6,215 nucleotides of DNA from Bacteroidales bacterium (GCA_021443125.1 JABUUQ010000004.1:66780-72994), one strand, 5' to 3'; counted from the first letter of the stretch, positions 1 to 6,090 are shown. The notes: generated from the letters alone by a model not told the origin. Numbers and translations: made by a program.

Positions 1-174
1 TTGACATTTGGTTTTTCTATGCCTATCAAAAAATTGGGAACAAATATAAACTTCAATTTTGAGTATGGAAAAATGGGCACACACGACAATGGCTTGGTAC
101 GAGAGAACTATTTCAAAATGGGACTCTCTGTTACGGCAAAAGATCGCTGGTTTGCAAAAAGGAAATATAAATAG
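1..174 (+). CDS. Outer-membrane beta-barrel protein, C-terminal end only (5' part outside window)
   Basis: An open frame enters from the left edge in frame 1 and stops at TAG 172-174, giving the last 57 residues. They alternate polar and hydrophobic residues in short stretches (FGFSMPI, INFNFEYG, NYFKMGLSV) and end in a basic, aromatic tail (DRWFAKRKYK), as expected for the last strands of an outer-membrane barrel. From memory, the wording 'FEYG.MGT', 'ENYFK', 'RWF.KRK' matches the FadL-like membrane protein that sits between type III pantothenate kinase and a TPR protein in Bacteroides-type genomes. The following TPR gene and lptC fit that order. The start and the substrate, if any, cannot be seen. 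The TTG at position 1 is an internal codon, not a start. Confidence 0.75.
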   Translation: MTFGFSMPIKKLGTNINFNFEYGKMGTHDNGLVRENYFKMGLSVTAKDRWFAKRKYK

Positions 175-215
175 AATATAATATAGTAATAACAAATAAA
201 TTTATTAAGCAAACA

Positions 216-1556
216 ATGAAGAAGATAACACTATTCTTAGCTTTGACTGCATTTATGTTTAATGCTTTTGCACAGAAATATGGTGCAACTCCAGACGATA
301 GTACAGAATGTATAATGAATCTTTCATTATATACAGAGTACTACAAACAAAATCAATGGAAAGACGCTTACGAACCTTGGAAAGCTGTAATACAACATTG
401 CCCTGCCAACCATACAAACAACTATGTAAGAGGTGCAAAAATACTTTCTAATCTTTATGCTACTGCTTCTACTGCAGAAGAAAGAGAAAAGTATTTCAAT
501 GAAATGCTTTGGATGAATGACGTAAGAGGCGAAGCTATGGGAGATAAAGGAAACTGTATAGCTCGTAAGGCACAAATTTATCAACAATACAAACCTGCAG
601 ACAAAGAAACACCATACAATCTTTATCAACAAGCAGCAGAATTGGCAGGAAAAGACCTTGACCAACAATATTGCGTGCTATATCTTAAATCTACCATAGA
701 ATATCTTGCAGCAAAGAAGGCAAGTACAGAAGAAATGGCTGTATTGTTCGATGTTTACGACTATGCATCTGAAACAATGGATTTCTCTTTGACTGAACAA
801 GCAAACGACCTTGACTCTCTAACACAACTTGGCGACACAAAGAAAATAGAAAAAGCACAAAAGACTTTTGACAACACTCGTTCAAATATCGTAGCTCTTG
901 AAACCCTTATAGAACCTTATGCAAAGTGTGAAGATATCATTCCTATCTTTGAAGGAAGATTCAAAGCCAACCCTAACGATGTTACTCTTTTGAAAAAAAT
1001 TACAACAGCTTTGAGTGGCAAGAACTGTACAGAGAGCGAATTGTTTTTCTCTGCAACAGAAAATCTTCATAAATTGGAACCAACTCCAAAGTCTGCATTC
1101 TTGATGGGACAAATGCTTCTTGGCAAGAAAGACTTTGAACAAGCAGCAAAATATCTTGCAGAAGCAGAGGAAACTTCACCAGAAATAGGTATAAAAGCAA
1201 AAGCTGCTTACAAGAGAGCAGAGGCTTTGATGTTTGCAAAGAGCTATTCAGCAGCAAGAGAGTCAGCTCGCAAAGCTGCCAACTACGATAAATCTCTTTT
1301 GGGCAAAGCATCGCTTCTTATTTCAAGAATGTACCTTGCAACACCAGGCGCAAATGCAGCCTATGCAGCTTATGACGAAGCAGCAAAAGCAAAATCTTTG
1401 GACCCTGCAGTAGCAAGCGAAGCTCAAAAGGTGATGAATTCTGCTCATGGTCGTTTCCAAACAAAAGAAAACTTATTCTTTGAAGGCATAACACCAGGAA
1501 GTTCAATTGCAGTAGGTGGTTGGATTGGTGGTTCAGCTACAGTAAGAACAAGATAG
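216..1556 (+). CDS. Secreted tetratricopeptide-repeat protein of the envelope gene cluster
   Basis: This is a 446-aa protein with a clear Sec signal peptide: MKK, a hydrophobic core at residues 4-17 and a likely cut at AFA|Q (residue 20), so it probably acts in the periplasm or at the outer membrane. The rest is almost entirely helical, with TPR-like helix pairs. The best are at about 36-62 (LSLYTEYYKQNQWKDAYEPW) and 291-322 (FLMGQMLLGKKDFEQAAKYL), with a further pair at about 326-357. There are few cysteines and no catalytic motif, so a protein-binding scaffold is the safest role. The C-terminus ends in a short Gly/Trp stretch (GGWIGGSATVRTR) that I recall as conserved in Bacteroidales homologues. 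It starts 41 nt after the barrel gene and its stop abuts or overlaps lptC, which suggests one envelope operon. The ATG at 216 follows an A-rich leader (AAGCAAACA), typical of this phylum. Confidence 0.85.
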   Translation: MKKITLFLALTAFMFNAFAQKYGATPDDSTECIMNLSLYTEYYKQNQWKDAYEPWKAVIQHCPANHTNNYVRGAKILSNLYATASTAEEREKYFNEMLWMNDVRGEAMGDKGNCIARKAQIYQQYKPADKETPYNLYQQAAELAGKDLDQQYCVLYLKSTIEYLAAKKASTEEMAVLFDVYDYASETMDFSLTEQANDLDSLTQLGDTKKIEKAQKTFDNTRSNIVALETLIEPYAKCEDIIPIFEGRFKANPNDVTLLKKITTALSGKNCTESELFFSATENLHKLEPTPKSAFLMGQMLLGKKDFEQAAKYLAEAEETSPEIGIKAKAAYKRAEALMFAKSYSAARESARKAANYDKSLLGKASLLISRMYLATPGANAAYAAYDEAAKAKSLDPAVASEAQKVMNSAHGRFQTKENLFFEGITPGSSIAVGGWIGGSATVRTR

Positions 1557-2128
1557 TGAGAACAAAACCAACAAATACTAAATCAGCAATACGAACACGC
1601 TTTCTTTTGGCGTTGTTCGTATTGCCTTTTATTTTATCTTCCTGCACCACAGATTATCACGGAAAACCCAACACAGAATTCTATAAAAAACCCATACAGA
1701 CTCTCAACAACATAACCTTACATCGTAGCAAAGAAGGCAAGGTTATAGCTATTTTGAAATCTCCTCTTGTTGAATCATATTCTGGCGACAAATCCAAGAC
1801 AGTTTTTCCCAAAGGTCTTAAAGTAACTTTCCTTAATGACGACCTGACCGATAAAGCCATCCTTTCGGCTGACTATGCCATTTCCTACGACTCCTCAGAC
1901 CTTGTCTATATTAAAGATTCCGTTCGCATAATCAACTACAATAACAAAGACACCATGTATTGTCAAGATATTTATTGGAATGCTGGCAAAAAAATAATCT
2001 ATTCCAACAAACCTATTCGCAGAATTTCAGCCTCTGGACAAGATTATGGCGATGGGATGACAGCAAACGAAGTCTTTGATAGCGTAACAATTATCAACCC
2101 TCACGGCAAACAAAACATCAACGAATAA
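1556..2128 (+). CDS. lptC: LptC-like lipoprotein, component of the LPS export bridge
   Basis: LptC links the inner-membrane LptBFG transporter to the periplasmic LptA bridge that carries lipopolysaccharide to the outer membrane. Counted from GTG 1556 the protein has 190 residues: a basic n-region (residues 2-15), a hydrophobic core (16-27) and a lipobox LSSC with Cys30, so this copy is probably a lipoprotein. The body fits the Bacteroidetes LptC/OstA-like beta fold: 'FPKGLKVTFLNDD', 'LSADYAISYDSS', 'DSVRIINY', 'IYWNAGKKIIYSNKPI', and the end 'GDGMTANEVFDSVTIINPHG', which is typical of the family. Start choice: an in-frame ATG at 1520 lies 37 nt inside the TPR gene and would add 12 residues (MDWWFSYSKNKI) ahead of an already complete signal peptide. 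GTG 1556 overlaps the upstream stop by one base (TAGTG), the usual form of coupled translation, so I prefer it, though 1520 cannot be excluded. A strong hairpin lies within codons 11-24. Confidence 0.85.
   Translation: MRTKPTNTKSAIRTRFLLALFVLPFILSSCTTDYHGKPNTEFYKKPIQTLNNITLHRSKEGKVIAILKSPLVESYSGDKSKTVFPKGLKVTFLNDDLTDKAILSADYAISYDSSDLVYIKDSVRIINYNNKDTMYCQDIYWNAGKKIIYSNKPIRRISASGQDYGDGMTANEVFDSVTIINPHGKQNINE
1586..1625 (+). promoter_or_regulatory. Terminator-like hairpin inside the lptC signal-peptide codons
   Basis: The left arm at 1586-1600 (GCAATACGAACACGC) pairs with 1610-1625 (GCGTTGTTCGTATTGC), giving 15 base pairs with a single bulged T at about 1613 and a 9-nt loop. The next bases are T-rich (CTTTTATTTTATCTT). 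This has the layout of an intrinsic terminator and starts 30 nt after the TPR stop, yet it lies wholly within translated lptC sequence (residues 11-24, the end of the n-region and the h-region). It could be a partial terminator or attenuator that lowers lptC relative to the upstream genes, or an mRNA structure that stabilises the TPR message. Its function is inferred; the pairing is directly visible. Confidence 0.55.
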
Positions 2129-2159
2129 CCCAAAATTTTCTTTCCTTGAATCAGGAAAA

Positions 2160-2216
2160 TAAAACACCGTTCTAAAAAATTATTCCTTGCTTTTAATTTT
2201 TTAGAACGGCGTTTTA
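2160..2216. terminator. Bidirectional intrinsic terminator between convergent operons
   Basis: A long inverted repeat pairs 2160-2182 with 2194-2216, about 22 pairs with one A/C mismatch (2166 against 2210) and an 11-nt loop. The GC-containing core CCGTTCTA/TAGAACGG has an A-tract on the left arm and a T-tract on the right, so each strand's transcript ends in U residues. It lies 31 nt after the lptC stop and 19 nt after the stop of the minus-strand four-TM gene, exactly where a shared terminator for two converging operons is needed. Confidence 0.9.
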
Positions 2217-2235
2217 GTAAGATGAAATAGCAAAA

Positions 2236-2580
2236 TTATTGTTTTGCTTTTGCCACTGTATATGTTATCAAAAGCATTAGAAGTAGAACAATGCCATTAG
2301 CGATAACAAATGCAGGTACTCCGAATTTAACAAAACAAAAAACTGTATTTAATCCTAAAAATACAATGGAGCTAAGAATTCCTACTGCAACAATACTTGT
2401 TGTTGTGCGTCCTTCAAACTTAACACAAAAACTTAGGCCAAAAGACAAGAAGAGAACTATAAATACTCCTATTGCAAAAAGCAACTGATTCTCTTCGGTA
2501 GCACACCAAAAATAAAAGCCAAAAGCAATTAAGGCACTCAATGCAGCAGCAATAATTGTTGGAACTGTTTTAATTTTCAT
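2236..2580 (-). CDS. Small four-TM inner-membrane protein, function unknown
   Basis: This is a 114-aa, very hydrophobic protein with four predicted membrane segments at about residues 6-26, 32-52, 61-84 and 88-109. The loops are short and both ends are basic (MKIK start; KAKQ end), so N- and C-termini are probably cytoplasmic. The loop after TM2 has KFEGR and that after TM3 KFG. I see no transporter signature, cysteine motif or catalytic residue and do not recognise the family. It is the last gene of the minus-strand operon, starting 17 nt after the SPFH gene, and the shared terminator follows its stop by about 20 nt. The close coupling suggests it works with the SPFH protein in the same membrane, perhaps as its anchor or partner; that is inference only. 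Confidence 0.75.
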   Translation of the reverse strand: MKIKTVPTIIAAALSALIAFGFYFWCATEENQLLFAIGVFIVLFLSFGLSFCVKFEGRTTTSIVAVGILSSIVFLGLNTVFCFVKFGVPAFVIANGIVLLLMLLITYTVAKAKQ

Positions 2581-2597
2581 AATATAATTAAATTTGA

Positions 2598-3929
2598 TTA
2601 CATACTAGGGGGCATAGGTGGCATATTTGGAGAAGGTGGAGGAACTGCACCGAATAATGTTGCCAATTCTTGTATATTGCCTGCCATTTCCCAATTAGCC
2701 ATACCTTGTTTCCATAGATAACTTTGTGGAGTTAGTTGTCCGCTTTGCACCATTTGTTGCAATTGTTGCATATTATAAGGTCCGTATTGCTGACCATTAA
2801 CAGACATCATATAAGCAACCGTATTTGGTGGTGGTGGAGCCATTTGCTGAGATGGCATTTGAGGTTGTGAGACAGGTTGTTGAACTTGATTCATACCATT
2901 CATCATATTAGCCATTTGTCCACCCATAGCACCGCCCATAGCCATGCCCATCATCATACCAGCAGGATTCATTCCCATTCCGCCACCGTCTCCCATATTC
3001 ATAGCACCCATTTGGCCAAGATTGTTAGCAGCTGCTTCCAAAACTTTTGTTTGCTGATTTATGGCATGAGCCTGAATGTACTGACTCTCAACAGCAAGAT
3101 GCCCTTGTTCTGCATATATATCGGTGTCGATATTGGCTCTACGACCAATTTGTTCTGCTTGTATCTTTTGTTGCTCTTTGGTAACATGTAGAAACTCTTG
3201 GTAATCTTCACTTTCTTTGTCTACCTCTATAGCATCAATATCTAGACGTTTGAGATTTATACCAAAATCATCAGAAAGTTGAGAAGAAAGTTTCTGTTGT
3301 AGCATATCGCTAATTTCAGTAATCTTTCTTTCAATTTGCAAAACAGATATACCTTGCTCAATAGGACAATTGGTTACAAAACTTTTTGTATACTTTGCAA
3401 CAACACTTTTTATTTGATTACTAAATTGCTCTAATGTAAAATCAGTTAAACGATTAAGTTTGATAAATTGTTTAATATCAGTCAGATTAAATGTAATGCT
3501 ACCTCTAACTGCCACTGGAACCGTAAAATCTAAGAATCTTGGGTCTGCAATATCAAAATAAGGTATAGCAAATTTTATTTGATTGTTGCTTTGCAGATTG
3601 AAAAAATAAATTTCTGCTTGAAAAGGAGATTCTCCACCAAAAGCAGCACCAACTATATTTGTTAATACAGGAAAGTTTGCTGTCTTAATAGTGTCTTCAT
3701 AAGGCCCTACAATATAGTCTTGCAAGGTGCCATCTTTTTGTTTATATACAAAGACGCACATTTCGCCATCTTTTATATGCAATGTACTACCGTATCTTAT
3801 TGCATTTTCTCTGGATGTAGAATTAACATCTTGTCCTTCTGGACGCCACTTCCAAACAAGATAATCTTGCTCATCACAACGGATTACATTCATCAATCCG
3901 CCACCTTTTCCTTTACCAAATAGTCCCAT
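2598..3929 (-). CDS. SPFH-domain protein (YdjI / virion-core-protein-like) with C-terminal GYF_2 domain
   Basis: This 443-aa protein opens with MGLFGKGKGGG and 'VIRCDEQDYLVWKWRPEG', the usual entry of the YdjI-like SPFH family often named 'virion core protein-like'. The SPFH region covers about residues 15-235, with 'FDIADPRFLDFTVPVAVRGSI' recognisable. A charged helical stretch follows (about 236-300, EVDKES...KEQQKIQAEQIGRR), as in other SPFH proteins that assemble into rings. Next come a Gly/Met-rich linker (304-347), a Gln/Pro-rich part (348-369), a GYF_2 (DUF4339) domain (371-426; QYGPYNMQQLQ, W406, W413) and a proline-rich tail (429-443). There is no N-terminal TM helix, so membrane binding must be peripheral. 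In Bacillus, YdjI is linked to PspA and membrane stress. Many relatives end in zinc ribbons; here GYF_2 takes that place and the zinc ribbon is on another protein of the operon. It starts 5 nt after the preceding gene, so translation is probably coupled. Confidence 0.9.
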   Translation of the reverse strand: MGLFGKGKGGGLMNVIRCDEQDYLVWKWRPEGQDVNSTSRENAIRYGSTLHIKDGEMCVFVYKQKDGTLQDYIVGPYEDTIKTANFPVLTNIVGAAFGGESPFQAEIYFFNLQSNNQIKFAIPYFDIADPRFLDFTVPVAVRGSITFNLTDIKQFIKLNRLTDFTLEQFSNQIKSVVAKYTKSFVTNCPIEQGISVLQIERKITEISDMLQQKLSSQLSDDFGINLKRLDIDAIEVDKESEDYQEFLHVTKEQQKIQAEQIGRRANIDTDIYAEQGHLAVESQYIQAHAINQQTKVLEAAANNLGQMGAMNMGDGGGMGMNPAGMMMGMAMGGAMGGQMANMMNGMNQVQQPVSQPQMPSQQMAPPPPNTVAYMMSVNGQQYGPYNMQQLQQMVQSGQLTPQSYLWKQGMANWEMAGNIQELATLFGAVPPPSPNMPPMPPSM

Positions 3930-3934
3930 ATTTA

Positions 3935-4753
3935 TTATATTTTATTTAATTGTTGTGCCAACTCAAAATAATAGTAGAGTAGTGTGTCTTTTTTTAGGAA
4001 TTTAAGATTATTAAGAGATTGGTTTATATTATAATTGTTTATTGTTGTCAAATACTGTACTTTTGATAGAATTAAAGACAAATTACCTCTGCATACTTTG
4101 CCTGTGTGCCATAATAATTGGTCCAATTCGTCATAAGATACATCATTTCCAAATTTTGAGATTAGTTCATCTATAGCTTTAACAAAACTAACAATAGTTT
4201 TATCTCCAAGAACCCTTCCTTTACTAATGCTTAGTTTAGGCATAGGGTTGTCAAAATCACAATACTTCCAAATTTTAGGATACATCTCACAAACAATAGT
4301 ATCGTATATAGGAAAGTTTAGATTTGTATCAAAATAAGCATATTTGGAAATCAACGAAATAGCCACACCTTTTTCTTTTCCATTTTTATCAATTCCATAA
4401 TTCGAACTGAATAAATTCTTATTATCATCGTAATTAAAAAGGGTTATATCCTTGGTTTCAAGGAATTTTTTGAATAACTCTGATAAAGGTTGTTGCTTTT
4501 TAGAATAAAGCTGAAACATTGCATTAGCTAAATCATCCAAACCATAGTAGCGTTTTGTCATTTGAGTAGAATAGAAACTATCTATCAAAGTTAAACGAGT
4601 TTTGATTCCCTTAAAAGTTGTACCAATTGTACTATTAAAAACATCCAATATACATTGCTTGTCCATATAATAAGCATTATCTTCTGGTTGAAGGTTATTA
4701 TATTTTATCTTCTGCAATATTGTTTTTATATGCTTAATATTTTCTTTGTTCAT
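3935..4753 (-). CDS. Soluble protein of unknown function with FPIYD and DxLLWxxGK motifs
   Basis: This is a 272-aa protein with no signal peptide or membrane segment, mostly helical by residue pattern. Three stretches stand out: 'TLIDSFYSTQMTKRYYGLDDLANAMF' at about 55-80, 'ISKYAYFDTNLNFPIYDTIV' at about 135-154, and 'YDELDQLLWHTGKV' at about 207-220. From memory, similar motifs (LLNAFYST; SKYxxFHxPxxFPIYDS; lDkfLWxxGK) occur together in a family of uncharacterised bacterial proteins whose layout recalls helix-hairpin-helix DNA glycosylase-like folds. I see no glycosylase active-site Lys/Asp motif, so no enzyme function is claimed. The DNA is visibly richer in A and T than the left-hand envelope genes. 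It sits just upstream of the SPFH gene (5 nt gap) and downstream of a 105-nt gap with a long inverted repeat, so it may be separately regulated or a later insertion into the operon. Confidence 0.75.
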   Translation of the reverse strand: MNKENIKHIKTILQKIKYNNLQPEDNAYYMDKQCILDVFNSTIGTTFKGIKTRLTLIDSFYSTQMTKRYYGLDDLANAMFQLYSKKQQPLSELFKKFLETKDITLFNYDDNKNLFSSNYGIDKNGKEKGVAISLISKYAYFDTNLNFPIYDTIVCEMYPKIWKYCDFDNPMPKLSISKGRVLGDKTIVSFVKAIDELISKFGNDVSYDELDQLLWHTGKVCRGNLSLILSKVQYLTTINNYNINQSLNNLKFLKKDTLLYYYFELAQQLNKI

Positions 4754-4786
4754 AGTTTGAATGATTTTTATATTTTACAATTGAAG

Positions 4787-4837
4787 TCAAGTTGTTGCAC
4801 AAAACACAACGTTCACAAGTTTTATACAACAACTTGA
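4787..4837. repeat. 11-bp perfect inverted repeat in the gap ahead of the 272-aa gene
   Basis: TCAAGTTGTTG (4787-4797) and its exact complement CAACAACTTGA (4827-4837) flank a 29-nt spacer. Inside the spacer a second nested pair, AAAAC (4801-4805) with GTTTT (4819-4823), and a small palindrome AACGTT (4808-4813) are visible. There is no U-tract after either arm, so it does not look like a terminator. It could fold as an RNA stem in the leader of the 272-aa gene (ATG at 4753) or serve as a two-half-site operator. Apart from this element the 4754-4858 gap has nothing I can name. Confidence 0.5.
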
Positions 4838-4858
4838 ATATTTTTAATTATTTATAAA

Positions 4859-5146
4859 CTAGTCCAATGGATATTCTAAATCTTGTATTCTCTTTTTTAC
4901 TCTCTGAGTTTCAATTTTTTCAGATATAGTTTTCCCTTTGCGTGCAGTTTGTTTGCTAATATTAAATTGTTTTTCTAAATCTTCTTCGACTTCTTTCAAA
5001 GCTAACACATCTTTATATACTTGCAACAATTCTCTCTTTAATGCATCTATTTTATTTTTTCTTGCTCTAGGAATTGTTACACAAATAAGAGAAACAATAA
5101 TACCTGTTATTGAAAATATCAGTGATGTAATTATATTTACATCCAT
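4859..5146 (-). CDS. Small single-TM protein with cytoplasmic coiled coil, function unknown
   Basis: This 95-aa protein has one hydrophobic segment (residues 5-25, IITSLIFSITGIIVSLICVTI) followed at once by a basic cluster (RARKNK, 27-32), which by the positive-inside rule places the tail in the cytoplasm. Residues 31-62 form an amphipathic, highly charged helix (ALKRELLQVYKDVLALKEVEEDLEKQ) likely to be a coiled coil. The C-terminal third is also charged (RKGKTISEKIETQRVKKRIQDL). I recognise no family. It lies 58 nt downstream of the TerB/zinc-ribbon gene in the same direction, so it probably belongs to that operon and could anchor or recruit one of the other products to the membrane. The ATG at 5146 gives the full TM helix and no earlier in-frame start is better placed. 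Real-gene status rests on the sensible TM-coil architecture and operon position. Confidence 0.7.
   Translation of the reverse strand: MDVNIITSLIFSITGIIVSLICVTIPRARKNKIDALKRELLQVYKDVLALKEVEEDLEKQFNISKQTARKGKTISEKIETQRVKKRIQDLEYPLD
4997..5026 (-). promoter_or_regulatory. Possible internal promoter within the small TM-coil gene
   Basis: Read on the minus strand, TAGCTTTG (4997-5004) fits the Bacteroidetes -7 element TAnnTTTG and TTG (5024-5026) lies 19 nt upstream, the usual spacing. Transcription would begin near 4990 and could supply the 272-aa and SPFH genes independently of the main promoter. The upstream element is a three-base match in AT-rich coding DNA, so a chance hit is quite possible. 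Confidence 0.25.
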
Positions 5147-5204
5147 ATTAGTTATTTTTTATGTATTTTGCTTAAATAAATTTGAAAAAAAGTTAACTGG
5201 TCTT

Positions 5205-5930
5205 CTACTCTGTTAATATGCCTATAAGAGCGATGAGTGCGAACCAAGCTATAATCCCCAGTAGTATCCAAAATGCTTTTCCTCCGTTTGAGTGGAAGAA
5301 GAATTGATTCCTTTTATATCGTCTTTGATTTTTTCTCCACTGTTGTTTATCTATTTCAAACTGTTCCATTAGAAGTTTCGCCTCTTTGTCGTTAGGGAAT
5401 GATATTTTTAACTTTCGTATACATTCTGCATATTTGTTTACATATGCATTTATTATATCATAATCTGCTTTTCTAATAGTATCTGAAGTATGTGGGCTAA
5501 GCCATGTTGTAAACTGTATTAGAGATGCTTTGTCCATAGGTATAGGATATGTTTCAATTATTTTTTTATAATTAGATTGTGATGCATTTATAAGCAAATT
5601 TGCTAATTCCTTTGCAGCTGCATTTGCGTCTATTCCTTCAAAGGCATATCCACATTCAGAGCAAATACCTTGATATGATTGCACCATTGCTCCACAATTA
5701 GGGCATTTTTTCACATCTCCTAATTTATTTGATTTAGGGGCAGAAGTTTTGGCGTTTTCTGCTTCAGTTCGTTTTAGTTTAACAAGTCTTGCATCCAAAA
5801 CCATTTCAAACTCATCTAAATCAACGCCTAATGCTTGAGCGTTTTTGAATAAAATCTGTTTCTCTTTTTCGGTTAATTCACCATCTGCAAGAGCTGCATC
5901 AATCAGTTGTTCTAATCTTTCGTTGTACAT
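5205..5930 (-). CDS. TerB-like / zinc-ribbon / C-terminal TM protein
   Basis: This is the first gene of the minus-strand operon and encodes 241 residues. Residues 1-53 form a TerB-like helical domain with the acidic 'ADGELTEKEKQIL' motif (Asp16, Glu18) and 'LGVDLDEFEMVLDARL'. After a loose linker comes a zinc ribbon, CPNC (76-79) and CSEC (90-93), four cysteines suited to one structural Zn. Residues 100-205 are helical, ending very basic (KQQWRKNQRRYKRNQF). A single TM helix at about 217-239 (FWILLGIIAWFALIALIGIL) ends the protein, making it a tail-anchored inner-membrane protein with all domains in the cytoplasm. TerB domains are known from tellurite-resistance and wider stress-response systems; the name does not imply tellurite resistance here. 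Its partner is probably the SPFH protein of the same operon. The ATG at 5930 starts directly at the TerB domain and follows an A-rich leader (TAAAAACA). Confidence 0.85.
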   Translation of the reverse strand: MYNERLEQLIDAALADGELTEKEKQILFKNAQALGVDLDEFEMVLDARLVKLKRTEAENAKTSAPKSNKLGDVKKCPNCGAMVQSYQGICSECGYAFEGIDANAAAKELANLLINASQSNYKKIIETYPIPMDKASLIQFTTWLSPHTSDTIRKADYDIINAYVNKYAECIRKLKISFPNDKEAKLLMEQFEIDKQQWRKNQRRYKRNQFFFHSNGGKAFWILLGIIAWFALIALIGILTE

Positions 5931-6069
5931 TGTTTTTAATACTTATTGTTTATAAACTATTTAATAATTGTTCTAACTCTTTTATCTTTAATTCTCTTAG
6001 TTTCAACTATATACTATAGAAACTATAGAGATATACATATAACTAATAATTGTTATTTATTCAAAAAGT

Positions 6070-6090
6070 GAATCTCTTAATAAGAGATTC
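6070..6090. promoter_or_regulatory. 21-bp palindrome just downstream of the operon promoter (operator or 5' hairpin)
   Basis: Two perfect 10-base arms (GAATCTCTTA at 6070-6079 and its complement at 6081-6090) are separated by one base. On the minus strand it begins 13 nt after the -7 element, so roughly 5-8 nt into the transcript. As DNA it has the symmetry of a dimeric repressor site. As RNA it can form an 8-bp stem with a 5-nt loop followed by ACUUUUUG, which could protect the 5' end or act as a weak attenuator. Neither use is proven. Confidence 0.5.

Noticed and set aside
195..206. Palindrome AATAAATTTATT ahead of the TPR gene
   Set aside because: It is pure A/T in a 41-nt gap inside an apparent operon, with no promoter match nearby.
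327..1506. Several open frames of 60-113 codons on the minus strand opposite the TPR gene
   Set aside because: They are rich in Leu, Phe, Cys and Ser as expected from reading a Lys/Ala/Glu-rich gene backwards, overlap one another and have no domain or leader of their own.
2230..2247. Small hairpin GCAAAA/TTTTGC across the stop of the four-TM gene
   Set aside because: Six AT-rich pairs are weak, and the much stronger terminator just beyond explains transcript ending.
2877..3191. Plus-strand open frame with many His and Ser residues opposite the SPFH gene
   Set aside because: The His runs are the antisense of the Met-rich linker (ATG read as CAT). There is no promoter or plausible protein architecture.
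4938..5216. Plus-strand open frame opposite the TM-coil gene
   Set aside because: It covers the TM-coil gene in antisense and runs into the end of the TerB gene. Its composition looks like antisense of a Lys/Glu-rich coil.
5205..5930. Reading the TerB-domain gene as a tellurite-resistance gene
   Set aside because: Only the small TerB-like domain is present; no TerC, TerD or TerZ genes are in the window, and the domain occurs widely in other contexts.
5949..6054. Short AT-rich repeats in the leader (TAATAATTGTT at 5962 and 6044; TTTATAAACTA at 5949, also at 4851)
   Set aside because: Eleven-base matches of nearly pure A/T in this AT-rich sequence are expected by chance, and their spacing shows no pattern.
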